From positions 1,345 to 26,129 of the forward strand of contig JAIPMN010004662.1 in NCBI GenBank assembly GCA_020650975.1: 24,785 bases of DNA. Direction: 5' to 3'. The notes beneath the pieces are model-generated. The model ran no database searches. It saw nothing but the letters and a program-made list of their open reading frames with translations, and had not been told where the DNA came from. The stretch is from Apostichopus californicus (Eukaryota; Echinodermata; Holothuroidea; Aspidochirotida; Stichopodidae). The translations under genes and the position numbers were made by a program. Shown piece by piece: positions 1 through 11,500 of the stretch (position 1 is its first letter; each line of letters starts with the position of its first letter).

Positions 1-2041
1 CTCCCCCTTCCCCCTCCCCCTCACCCCTTCCTTTTTTTTTGTTACTAACTACTAAAATTCGATAGCAATCTGTTTTATTATTTTGGCTAGCCAAGTTGCA
101 TTTTGATTACAAAGTATTAATACAAATTAATAATCATTGTATAAGCACATGTTAATGCTCTAAAATAGGCTTACAACTGGAAGGGAAGTTCCCTTTATGG
201 CTGTGAATGAGAGACAAACAGGAAAGATTTCATTACAGAGACATCCCATTTGCCATTTCATATTGAAACAAACATTGATCATTCTATATAACAAGGTTTA
301 ATAGGATATGAACCTGTGGTTTCTGTAGATTATTATGGAGAGAAATTTGATAGCCGCCTGTTATTATCTCTGCCTCAATGATACCATAATAAAGTTGCAT
401 GTATGTATAGCTGGGGGAGTGGTATTGTACACAATATACATGTGCGAGACCTGTCATGGACACAGAGGGTATGATGACTATGATGACTGTATAAAATACA
501 GGCTGTAATATGATACGGTTACTTAGTAATCAGTATAATAGCCAGGACTGTATCTACGGAATATAAATTGATGTGGTATTGCATTGCAAAATACTGAGAA
601 AACTGCTTAACAACTGCAAATGTTGTTTATCATGTATATATTGTACACAGGAAACATATTGTAGTGTATATGAGACAAGAGTTCAGAACATTCAAAACTG
701 GTACGCAAAAAATTTCCTGTGTTTTATATCAATTTCATAATGGCTATTGCTATTACCTGACCAAATTTAGTTTGAGATTATTTTCAGTCTCTTTTTTCAA
801 GTTCCCATTTTTTTCTTTGTTTCAGTTCATCATTAAATTCTTATTTAAGCATCAGTGAGCAAGCTGTTTCATTTTGGTACATTACCCATCAATTCACATT
901 ACAACTGAAGTATGCATAAAGTAATAATAGACAATGACAATATAGGAGTGTACACTGAAGGGTGGATAGGTTGGAAGGGGATGGAAAAGTAATAAAAGGG
1001 GAGAAATGCTCAGTTGATTTACTTATCATTACATTATTCCTCTTTTCTACTTACATTGGTGGCATATGCAGAAGTGCCTGTTACTCTCACCCTGGTGCAT
1101 TACATTCCCTTATTAGTGTACACTAGGATATGCAATACATTCCATAACAAACCTGAGTATATGCACACATCATGATGTGGGACAAAGTTAGTTAAAACTT
1201 GTAAAATTCTTGGTAGGGGTCGAATTAGCCTGAGGAAAGGGTAAGATGCCTGGTCTGGCAAAAGTCCCCCAACACAAGTTGGAATTTTTTCAAATACTTA
1301 ACTATTGTTAAATAATATATTCTGCCAATGCCCTCATTTATCCCCTCCCCCTCTACTCTAGCCCTCTACCCAACCCCCTCTTCATTTATCTCCCCCTACT
1401 CCAGCCCTTTACTCCACTCCCTCCTCACCAAAAATAAATTACCTTCACAGATTTCAAATACGACTAACTGTGAGCATTATCATACTGCTGTATACCTGAG
1501 AATTTTAATTATTGAGAACTTCCCCGCTAATACAGTAGTTACCGAGTTGATTATCACATGTACCCTAATTACCTGTAACTAGTAATTGATGTCCTATCAC
1601 AGCCTTTTAATAACTGTCCTTATATGGTGTGATATTGTCCTGTATTCCACATTTACACATAATTTATGAGCATATGCACTTTGTAACCTTTTTGCATGAA
1701 GAGACTCCACTTGAATTTATAAGCGGATATGCTGATATTGAGTTTTCGGCATGCCAGCAGGTTCGGCTACAATCTACTGTTTTGATAGCTAGGGTCCGGT
1801 TGTTGTAATCAACGAAGGTTAGGCTATAGGAACTTCTGTTATGGAAGTATGCTAGGTTCATAAAGAGTATCTATTGTTAATTTGAAATGTGACTTTTTGA
1901 TGATTCTCAGTTTCTAAACTTGTGATAATATGCATGCATCAAAACTACTGAAACATTAAACTTCAAACCAGAAACGAATGTTCGCACAGATAACAATAAG
2001 AGTCCACATGAGAGAAGCATTTTGAACTACAGCAGATATTA

Positions 2042-2112
2042 TGGTCGTGCCAGCTAGAGTGCTAAGGTTGGGAGGAGACAGGTAAAGCTCTCCACTCGTA
2101 GCCGTTCAAACC
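2042..2112 (+). repeat. Interspersed repeat, end fragment with tRNA-like B box
   Basis: The segment GCTAAGGTTGGGAGGAGACA followed by GGTAAAG matches, in reverse complement, the start of the copy at 2838 and the ends of the copy at 10314. It is followed by GTTCAAACC (2104-2112), which fits the RNA polymerase III B-box pattern. An A-box-like GCCAGCTAGAGTG lies about 50 nt earlier. This suggests a tRNA-related SINE head or an element that captured one. Only this end is recognised here. Confidence 0.5.
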
Positions 2113-2837
2113 CGCTTAAATGTGGGATTTCCTTCTTCAAGTTTGTTTGAAGACAAAGCACTGTACAATACAATTTATATCCACTGATTTATTCAATCAT
2201 ACTCGGCCTATTTGCATTTCTGGAGTTTGAAGTTGAGAGTACAGACAGCTTTAATTAGATTTCATGGCTTCTCCAAGTCCATGCTTTATTGAGTACAGAT
2301 ATATTTCTAAATGATCTATAAATTTGTCTGTCTGTTTTGTCATCAGTGAATCATACTGTATGTTTGCACAGTTTATTTGTTTCACTTTTATCAAGTTTAA
2401 GGTGCACAGGAATCTATATAACGCTAAAGGAAATCCCTGCAAAAGTCTTGTATGAATGATCGTAGATAATAGTAAATTTGTATATTAAAGTTTATTACTG
2501 TTGTAAACTTTATTGAATTTCCTGTTTTGAACCATTCTGTTTACACAAGAGAAATAAAAAGGAATGAATGTTCATATTGATGTGATTTATTAACAACAGA
2601 TCGCCGATAAACATTTACTCTTTGATACCTCTTTTACTTTCAGTAAATTTCTAGCAATCATTCTTTCTGTACAGTTTCATATCAGCTCCAGCCATGATTG
2701 GCTGACAGATGTAACCAGATATCCTCGTCATTAGTCCCATAAAATTCTGTCACAATTCTGTCGCAAAAGCGTCACACAAGCATTATATTCAAAAGCAATA
2801 AATATAACAATTAAGCATAATTTACTTCGTTCGTCGC

Positions 2838-2976
2838 TTACCTGTCTCCCCACAACCTTAGCACCTCCTTCTACCGTGCCTAGAATAAACTGGTAACCTT
2901 TTAACACTGTGCGCCCTCTATGACCCTCTCCTCAGGTCAATGCCCTTCCTTCTCATTCTACCATCCAAAGTGCCAA
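2838..2976 (-). repeat. Interspersed repeat, second copy
   Basis: It starts TTACCTGTCTCC, then CCACAACCTTAGCACC and CTACCGTGCC, then GGTAACCTTTTAACACTG and GACCCTCTCCTCAGGTCA. The reverse complement of the copy at 10314-10522 has the same blocks in the same order (GGTAACATTCTTACACCG; GACCCTCTCTCAGGTCA). The right boundary is approximate. No target duplication was identified. Confidence 0.6.
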
Positions 2977-3313
2977 CATCGTGCGTTTTGTTGTCCGGAT
3001 TACTTAGGGCGATTTTCGTACGGAAATTGGAACCTAGGTTCTTGGTCTTTTCCATAATTTGGATACTGAAGTTTTTACCATGTGTGCACAGCTCGATAAG
3101 TAGTTCCCTTTTTTAATAAGTGATAAGGGATTTGAACTCGTCTAGCCATTCTGTGTACTGCATCTCAGAAACTCACTGGGAATTTGGGAACCATCAGACT
3201 TGGTAAGAGCTTACAAAAAACATGGATGGATGGAAAGGGATATATTCAAACCACTCACTCAGGTGCAAGGAAAACAAATTAAATCCCTGTATTAAACATT
3301 TCTCTGCTAGGAA

Positions 3314-3340
3314 GGGGTTGGGGTAGGGGTGGTGCCTGGG
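3314..3340 (+). other. G-quadruplex-like motif
   Basis: GGGG-TT-GGGG-TA-GGGG is followed within 8 nt by another GGG. Four G-tracts with short loops satisfy the usual quadruplex pattern. It is not near a recognised exon. Confidence 0.5.
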
Positions 3341-4112
3341 CTGGTGCCAAAGTCAGCCTGGTACCTAACATATTTATGTTACAATTTGGGATCACATGTG
3401 TGCAGGTTTCATTTCAGTTTTCATTGTTTTGTTTTGAAAGATGAAATGAGTTTATGGCACTGTCATTATCGTAAGGGGGGGGGGGGGGGGGAAGGACAGC
3501 TGTAAAATTCAGTGTAATTCAAGTACTTTTGAACAAGTCCTGTAATGAGGGATGAAGGAAGGACATGCTGGTTGTTTACTTATCTCTTTCTGGTTAATTT
3601 CTTTGTTGCGGTTATACCATCATATAGAGGAATGATCAAGGTTACACTGTAGTAACATTAGATCTGTTCTGTGGGTAGTATTAAATTTCCATATGGCTCT
3701 CCAAATGATGATTACAGTTCAAAAACTATGTAGCTGATATCAAATGATGTGTAAAGTGTGTTTTGTGTTACCTTGTTCATAACATGACAGCATCATAAAT
3801 GTTTCCATGGCAATCCGCCTACTGTATTTCTTTGTAAAGACATGTACCGTTTAGGACAAATATATCAGAACATAGTCTTACCACGGTGATCCACATTGGC
3901 ATTCCATAGTATGAGGCATATGTTGACACAGAAGTCACCTTTGACATGGAGTCTACAAGTGCTGTAAACCTAGTCTCTATTAATGTGTAAATATTTCAGA
4001 ACAATGCTTGCTTAGAAAGCAGGATGTACATCTGATAAAGGCAAACTCTATTTGTACTGTTAATTATCCCAAAATAATATTACTAACAGCTGTGTTTATT
4101 GATCAAATATTT

Positions 4113-4144
4113 ACATTCCACTGTACTGTAGTACAGTGGAATGT
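4113..4144. repeat. Perfect inverted repeat, 15-nt arms, 2-nt spacer
   Basis: The left arm ACATTCCACTGTACT and right arm AGTACAGTGGAATGT are exact reverse complements, separated by GT. It abuts and shares one base with the next palindrome. Confidence 0.95.
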
Positions 4145-4183
4145 ACATTTTAGAGATTGCCAATTGGCAATCTCTAAAATGTA
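4144..4183. repeat. Perfect 40-nt palindrome without spacer
   Basis: The left half TACATTTTAGAGATTGCCAA is the exact reverse complement of the right half TTGGCAATCTCTAAAATGTA. It could extrude as a cruciform. It lies inside a 114-codon open frame (4008-4352) that I do not regard as a gene. Confidence 0.95.
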
Positions 4184-6634
4184 TATAGACAAAAATGCAT
4201 TAGATATGTATTATCTGCCTTTTGAAATCGAATCATCAACAGAATATGAACGAAAGGACTGTAAACATCTCAGGAGGGCTATTGCCATAGCAACCTCATG
4301 TGGTTATAGAACTTTAGCACATTTATCAGCAGAAGATCATGTATGTATTTAGAAACTAATGAACACTTGTACTGAGAATGTCCTTTGCTACGGTTACAGT
4401 ACTAGTATGTTACACTTCAAGGTACATACTGTAGTGTACTTACAGGTGTGGTACATTAATATGACACTCTTTTGGAAGGTAACACCAAGGTACAATATAA
4501 GCACCTATTCCATATTCAATATACAAGTTTCAAAAGTTAAAAAATGCAAAAACTTTTACCGTCTCAGTACAATATATGCATGCCTACAATACATATACTC
4601 TGTAAGTGTAACTGTGCATCACTATCTTAGCTCCATGCGTAGTGTCGTTGGTTTTGCTAAAGAGAACTAAGTCACGCTGGGCCTATTGTGTAGCGGTGTA
4701 CGTCTCTTTTTCGTAACATGATCTTTCTTTTCCTGTACCTATGGGGTAAATCATGGCTGAAGGAAAACAATTGAGTATGCCATTAGAATAATAGGGCAGT
4801 TGTCGCTAATGAGTTTAGGCATATATATCAAAATTAGGGAGACTTTACCTTTAGAGGGCCTCTTCCTAGACTATCTGCCTATTCATCAGTTTGATGACTG
4901 GCAACATAAAAGAAACTTAAATTTTGGTTTTCAGAAGTTTGGCATTTTGGATATTAACAGTATGACAGTGTTGTATCGGTGTAGTGTTAGTGCTAAAGTG
5001 AATGGCTTGATCGAAACTTTTTCCTCAACCGACTCCACACATTGATATCACAGGGTGACCTGAAGTCACGTGAGCGCTTAGGAATATTTGCGAAAAGAGC
5101 AAATTTCTTGTCCAAAAGTGCTAGGTTTGATCAAGGTTTACCGAGTCCCATAAGAAAATAATACAATGTGCCATATATCCAAGGAAAGGAACAAATGTGA
5201 AGATTTAATGTAATATAAATTTAAACGGATTAGAGGGTGTCGAAAAACCACCAGCTATGCATTTTAATATGGAAGGTTTTTTGGCTCTGTGCTAGTTTTG
5301 TACTGGCAGCATGGTATTGTATATTTATGATATTGTTACAAAATATTGGGAAGCACAACTATATTGGCAGGTTTGCAAAAAGGGATGGCACATAGTTCTC
5401 TCCCACCAACACATGTCCCAGCCTGGCTATAAAACTGACGGCCTCAATGGTCACCCTGCCATTACTGAGTCATCTTTCTGTTAAGCTAACATCTATGTAA
5501 ATATAAATTCTCCTCCTTCTATATTCCTATAGGGCCACTCTAAATTTAAACAGACCACATGTATGTGAACAACTTCTGTATACTATGTGTGTCACAGGCA
5601 GGCATAACACGGTGAAAGTGAAAGTTGTTAAACTACATTTGATTAAGTTATTGTTAATGCATCTAGAATGGAACTCTGTGAGGTTTGATTGATAACTTTC
5701 ATCAAAGTACCTTCGTGACTCGCTCTCGGAGAACCAGCGTCCAATGCAGTAAAGTTTAGTCTACCGAGAAATGAAAATATCCGTTTAACACCCATGGGCA
5801 CGCAAGATGAGGCCAATAAAAAATTGCCCCAGTCTTCAAACACATTTCCCAGGCAATTTTCACCTACATTAACTTTGGCATATTATTTTCACCTTTCAGA
5901 GAGTGGTTTGAAGATCATCAGTACTGTCCTCAAATATGCTAGAAAAGTCAGATAATGGTCACCCATGCTCAAATTTCAAGTTCTAAGCATTTTACTACCA
6001 TGCACTCATAAAGTAGTTTCCACACACTTAGGTATTTTATTGTCTATTTGAAGACAACAATGGCTAGAGATAATTTGGATGATAAGAGCCTTTAGAAATG
6101 TACAAGTTTTGGAAACTTCCGGCAATTTTCAGTCTATGCTTAAATAGGGGCCTATACTGACAACTTTTCTGCAACTTCAGTCTGCTTCTCAATGTTACAA
6201 TAACAAACTATAAACCTCTAAGAAAGAATGGCCACAAAAGGATATAGAAAGGTGCTCAACAACTTTACAGCTTCCTTCATGGATCTTCTCAACACGCCCT
6301 AATTCTAGTTAATTATTACTTTCAGAAAAATCAGCCAGAAATAATTTTAGGACAGTACAGTACACTTTCCCCATTAGTTCCATCCATCACCCATCCTGTC
6401 TAGGTCAAGTTACAAAGTTCAACATTTGCTTGTCTAGTGTTTCCCTAATAATGACAATGTCAACAACAAGGAACAAGGACAGCCAGACAACAACAAGGAA
6501 TTACAACAATAAGGAACAAACTTTAAAGAATCCTCAAGGCGGGAAGGACATAACAACCAATGTACAGATAGACACAAAGGAAACCTTAGAAATTTAAAAT
6601 GTCATCATATAAATATCTCTTATTCCATTTCTTT

Positions 6635-6696
6635 CTGTAGCCCCCATTCGCCTCCCCCTTCCACTCTGTACCCCCCATTCGCCTCCCCCTTCCTCA
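6635..6696 (+). repeat. Tandem duplication, 31-nt period, two copies, C-rich
   Basis: CTGTAGCCCCCATTCGCCTC begins at 6635 and recurs 31 nt later as CTGTACCCCCCATTCGCCTC. The rest of each unit (CCCCTTCC...) also matches. Confidence 0.9.
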
Positions 6697-8094
6697 CCTT
6701 TTCTAACTTCAGGCATTCATTATGGCACCTTTATTGAGATTGTATGAATTCTGACTATATGCATATATCTTCTAATGCCTGCACAACTTAGCTTACATGT
6801 CATAGAGCTATTGTAGTCAGATTGCATATAGATTTGATATCAATATTTTTCTCTAACTTGTTGCAGTACAACATATTAAACAAAACATGACTCGTACTCG
6901 ATTAAGACGAAGTGTGAATTTTAACATCTTTCTCCAACACAGTATATAAATATATATGCATCTAGTGATGTGTATACTGTAAGCTTATAGACATCAATGT
7001 GTCATATTCTGTATTTAGTAGTCGGTATTCTCCCTCGTGTTCCATGTCGCTAAGGTGTACGGAAGCACAGAGCCACACACCTAAAATCCATGGATAATGT
7101 GATGAATCAGACTACTGCATGAGTAGCTGTTTCCCAATAATAGAGATCTGTTCTGTGCATTCTTTCAGAGGAGGCTGTGTGCAAGGTTGCTATGTGAAAG
7201 GAGTCAGCTGTGACTATATAATAGTCTGTTTAATAATAATATACCGTATTAATAAAGGAGACAAAACCCAGTCTTCATTACAGTAACCTTGATATGACAG
7301 AGATTCTTTGTGATGGATAACTTGTCGAAACAGCTTAGAAAAATCTTGTTCCAGTTGGGAGATGATATCCTTGCATTTAAAGTCATGTCTGGTAAAGCTG
7401 TCACTTTGTAAATCTGTGATGTATTATGCTCTAGGATTTTGGAAAACTTTGACTTTTTCTCTCTTAATATTTTTTTTTTTCATTTAGAATGTTAATAGTA
7501 TTGACACTGAAACCAATCCCTTCATTAGGATATTAAGAGCTTGAGTATTTTAGATTTGAGCAGTGTAAATTTATCAAAACTCCATCTCCATTACAGAAAG
7601 TAGACATTGAAATAAACAATGACAAATGACTAATGACTAATTGAAGCACATGTGGCTGGAAGGTGTCATATTTAGACTTGATCAAGCCTTCTTCTGCCTT
7701 GTGTGTGAAGGACATCAGATTTTTCTTAGCTGTTTCAGAAAGTTGCCGATAACAGTTAATCTCTCACATATACTTTAGACCAATGATGATCATTGGGTGG
7801 TGGTTGTCTTCTTTAGCCATGTGCAGTATATAAACCAGCGCTATTCCCCTAAAGGTACTTTTTTGTTTGCTTTGGCAATTGAATAAGGATGTGACCAGGG
7901 GACATGGGGGGGGGGGGGAGGAAGAAGGAAACTGTACATTCTGGATGAAGAGCAGTGATTATGGTTGACTGGTGATTTACCTTATTATAAATAAGGTGTG
8001 CTACTTAAAGTGTATTGTAAGTTTTCTGTCACACATGTCTACTTTAGCATATCTATAGCATACAGTCTCTTTCAGATATTGTGTTTGAATGCAA

Positions 8095-8263
8095 AGTGTA
8101 GTTATAACTATGAAGTGTAGTTATAACTATAAAGGGTAGTTATAACTATAAAGTATAGTTATGACAATTAAGTGTAGTTATAACTATAAAGTGTAGTTAT
8201 AACTATGAAGTGTAGTTTTAACTATAAAGTGTTGTTATAACTATAAAGTGTAGTTATAACTTT
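8095..8263 (+). repeat. Minisatellite, 19-nt unit, about nine copies
   Basis: The unit AGTGTAGTTATAACTATAA repeats in exact 19-nt register from 8095, with the ninth, slightly truncated unit starting at 8247. Each unit contains the 12-nt palindrome TAGTTATAACTA, kept in most units. It ends about 275 nt before the first visible exon. Confidence 0.95.
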
Positions 8264-8539
8264 CAAAGGTTTGAAGACTGTACATTATATGTACAACTAC
8301 ATGGATACCACATCCTCCTATGATAAACAAATAGACAAAGTTCATATCTGACTAAATTTATACCTTTAAGATTAATTGAAGGTTCCTCATAATTAACTAA
8401 ACCTATATTATTGTATATTCACAGTTAAGTCAACATAGCTAATCAAAACAAAACAATAAAGGATGCAGCAAAGGCATCTGGACGAAGTAAAAACAAGATT
8501 ACGAAAACAACTTGTTTCCTGCATTTGTTTCTTTCACAG

Positions 8540-8588
8540 GCTTTCATGGACCAGGTTGAATTTGTACAAGTCAACTTAAACCAACCAA
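8540..8588 (+). CDS. SDR gene, first visible exon
   Basis: The acceptor is tttctttcacag and the donor is gtaagt. It reads AFMDQVEFVQVNLNQP plus the first base of a Thr codon (phase 1 out). This is the segment before strand 4 in extended SDRs, where a VEFVQ.NL strand typically follows the nucleotide-binding half. It enters in phase 0 from an acceptor, so it is not the start exon. The ATG inside it (8546) would give a protein without a coenzyme-binding loop. It is the least certain exon because of its small size, but its phase and content match the next exon. Confidence 0.8.
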
Positions 8589-11500
8589 GTAAGTATATTT
8601 CCTGCTTTGTATGACATTCACTAATTTACTATATCCCTTGTTTCTCTATCTTACCTGCCTTCACATACTGTAAGCACTCCAATCTACCTACTGTGTTATA
8701 CAGGTAGCTTTCAACAATTGGAAAGAAATATTTTCACTGTGCCCTGGCTGACCAAGCAAAGTCCAATACCCTCTCCCTTCCAATACTACCATTTCGAAGC
8801 TTAATAAATGACTCCAGCTGAATCTCCAAACCATTCCCTCGCTCTGCCATGCTGATGTCCAGACATCTGAGTGACCTGGTAAAACTTTTAGCACTGCACC
8901 CCAAGTGGCCCCCCCCCTGGGTCGAGGAGTATAGGGATCACCCACCTCTTCCTCGTTTAACAATCCCAGTGGCTGTGAGGAGATATGTAGCAGAGTCACT
9001 TGTACGGAATGGTCGTATGTTGCAGTATATGTAACACTAACTCCATAAAACAGTGCATGATTAAAACTGATTACATAGCATTGCAATCAAGCCGGTCTGG
9101 GTTTAAGCCAAAATATCCACCTTCATTGATGACGCTTCCTAAACTTAAACATCATCCATCGTTAAGTTCCTTAATTAATTCACTGTGTCACAAGTCAAAT
9201 CAAAAGTGAACAAGATACAGAGGAGAACTTATTAATGAAAGGTTGATGTGATAAGAGACAATGCGAAAAATAACAGGCGTCACAGAATATGACCCTTAAT
9301 AAACAGTGAATTACTCCATTTCTAATTGCTTTCCGTTTATAACAAATGAGCGATTTGACGCTTCCTTGTAATACTATATATGCACATTTGACATTCATAT
9401 CCTAGGTATATCTATATATATTTTAACATATGAATATTTATATTGAAATTCTTTAAAAAGTTTGTATTAATAATATCTAGTAAAAGCTTGTCAGGTGGTA
9501 ACCTGATGTGTCTGGATGGTCTGATAATGTGAGACAGTCACTGAAGATTTCTTTCCTGTTTGGCAAAGAGCACTAATTGACAGTCAAACAACTATAACCT
9601 GACACAGCTAAACTGTAGGCGCCTACAAGTGACTCTGAGATGAGGCTTTTTCATATAGCTATGTGAATTATTTGTTTCTTTCATATAATTTTACACTGTC
9701 TGCTACTATGCATGATGAATCCTCCCACTGAAATTTCTGATTCATAAATACGTCAACACATGAAATTCCCAGCAGGAGTACTACCATTTTGTCTTTTAAT
9801 GTCTAACATATTATCACTCACTCTCTTACATGTTTTGGCTGTTCCTGACATTTCAGCTTCCTGTCCAAAGGCCTTTGATTGTGAAGAAGGTGACTTTGAC
9901 ATTGTCATCAACCTGGCAGCAGAGACCAAGTTTGGCCAGTACGATGGGGTGAGTTGTTTCAAAACCGCAGGTTCCTTAAGCGTCGTCTTTGCTATTTCAA
10001 CTCAACAGTTCAATTCTCTGTACAACCTTCACTAATGAATCACATGGTGTGAATCCTGGTAATATCAGCATGAATTGCTGTGATACCTCTAGACTGTTCA
10101 ACTTGCATATTTGCATCAATTGAATATCATGAGTTTTGCCTCTGGCTGAAAGCAGTCATTTTATGTGGTAGCCAGATTAAGGCAATTTTTACCAAGCTTA
10201 CTCAGTTTTGCTCTTGATCAAAGCTTAGACAACCGCCTAAATATCTTTTCTTTTCATATTATTATTTAATATCACATGCACAAAGTGATCTTTATATTTA
10301 CTTCATTCCTGTCTTACCTGTCTCCTAAACATTCGCACTCTGATCTACCATGCCATGAAACCGCCAACAGAATCCGGTGGATGAATATCTCCCACTGGAA
10401 ATCTGGTGTAGAGGAAGAGGGTGATGACCTGAGAGAGGGTCATTTGGGGTGCGGTGTAAGAATGTTACCAATTTGTAAGCATGGTAGATTGGAGTGTGTA
10501 TGTATGCAGGAGACAGGTGAAGTAAGTATCATCGTTAGTAAACACCCAAACCAGAAAGTTTTCGGTTTCTTTTATATTTATTTATTTTTGCTTGCCATTT
10601 TTTAAAAGTTGACTAGTCAAGCAAATAAGATGCTTTGTTATGGTATTACATGCATGGTTTCTTATTGTCGGAAATGCATCTATATAGTATGACATCCCAT
10701 CTGCAGGCTTCAACTTGACTCTTCCTTCAAAAAGTAGCTGGAAAAACGGACTGTCAAACCGAAAAAGCAATTTAACCTAGACGCTCAGATTTTGTCCCTC
10801 TATTACGTCAAACATTAATCACTTCTCGATTTAATATTCCTTTGATGGTAATAACGACTAACGCTCTCAATAACACGAAACACGGTCTCAAAATGTTTCC
10901 AATCAGTTTCTTACAATTTTCTACTCGCAGGTTTACGAAGAGAGCATTTTGAAAGTCGGAATTAACTGCGCTAGGGAGGCTGCTAAGAGAAACATTAAGA
11001 GGTATTTGGAACTATCGACCGGTCAGGTTTATTCATATGACAAAGTAAGTTGAATGGGACATTATATATTAGCTTGGCACCTCACCGGTCGCCTGTTCTT
11101 TTAACATTCCCCGGAGAAAGGGAACGAGAGAGGAGAGAGAGGTTAGGTTCTCTCTGGATAAGCTGTTGGTTTGGTTTGACTAATCTTGTAAACTAACTTT
11201 AACATGACTATTATTTTGCTTCCCCCTTCTTTGGTTTCTTTCTTCATAAATAAATTGTAAACTGCTTAACCTTTCAGAAAGCTAGCAGAGAAGATTCCAA
11301 AGTATCGCCGTGGACAGGTATCGCAAAGTACAAAATGCAGTTGGAGGAAGAACTTGCAAAGACGGAAGGGTAAATATGTGATAAAATGTATAACTTTCTT
11401 TATTAAGGTCATACAAACAGACGATCCTATGCGAGTAACTGGTGTTTATGCTCTCTGTATCTTGGGATTTGTTGACTAAGGGCTCAAATTTCAATTAAGG

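Larger units (their letters stand above)
1..8539. other. Upstream non-coding stretch (5' intron or intergenic DNA)
   Basis: No exon could be supported on either strand. I looked for coding for the missing GxxGxxG loop and for a segment ending in phase 0 before 8540, and found none. The stretch begins with a C/T-rich tract (1-40) and includes another pyrimidine-rich tract at 1328-1432. Identified content is listed separately: repeat copies at 2042 and 2838, a G-quadruplex motif at 3314, a 17-nt G run at 3475-3491, palindromes at 4113-4183, a duplication at 6635 and a minisatellite at 8095. A 13-nt G run occurs at 7906-7918. The rest is unremarkable AT-rich DNA. Confidence 0.7.

Noticed and set aside
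3475-3491. Run of 17 G bases
   Set aside because: Simple homopolymer, possibly with uncertain length in the assembly; mentioned only as content of the upstream stretch.
4008-4352. 114-codon open frame on the + strand
   Set aside because: It contains the two palindromes, has no recognisable motif, AT-driven composition and no splice or neighbour support. It is best explained by chance.
4359-4670. 103-codon open frame directly after the previous one
   Set aside because: No protein-like pattern; rich in Tyr, Ile and Cys as expected from AT-rich non-coding DNA.
4800-5045. 81-codon open frame
   Set aside because: No family resemblance, and no splice or promoter context.
7979-7996. Short inverted repeat ACCTTAT/ATAAGGT
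   Set aside because: Seven-base arms in AT-rich DNA are expected by chance; not listed as a feature.
8688-9086. 132-codon open frame on the minus strand
   Set aside because: It lies inside the interspersed repeat copy in intron 1 and has no domain. The coding look comes from the less AT-rich repeat.
10276-10605. 109-codon open frame
   Set aside because: It spans the MITE-like element end to end. The frame is accidental.
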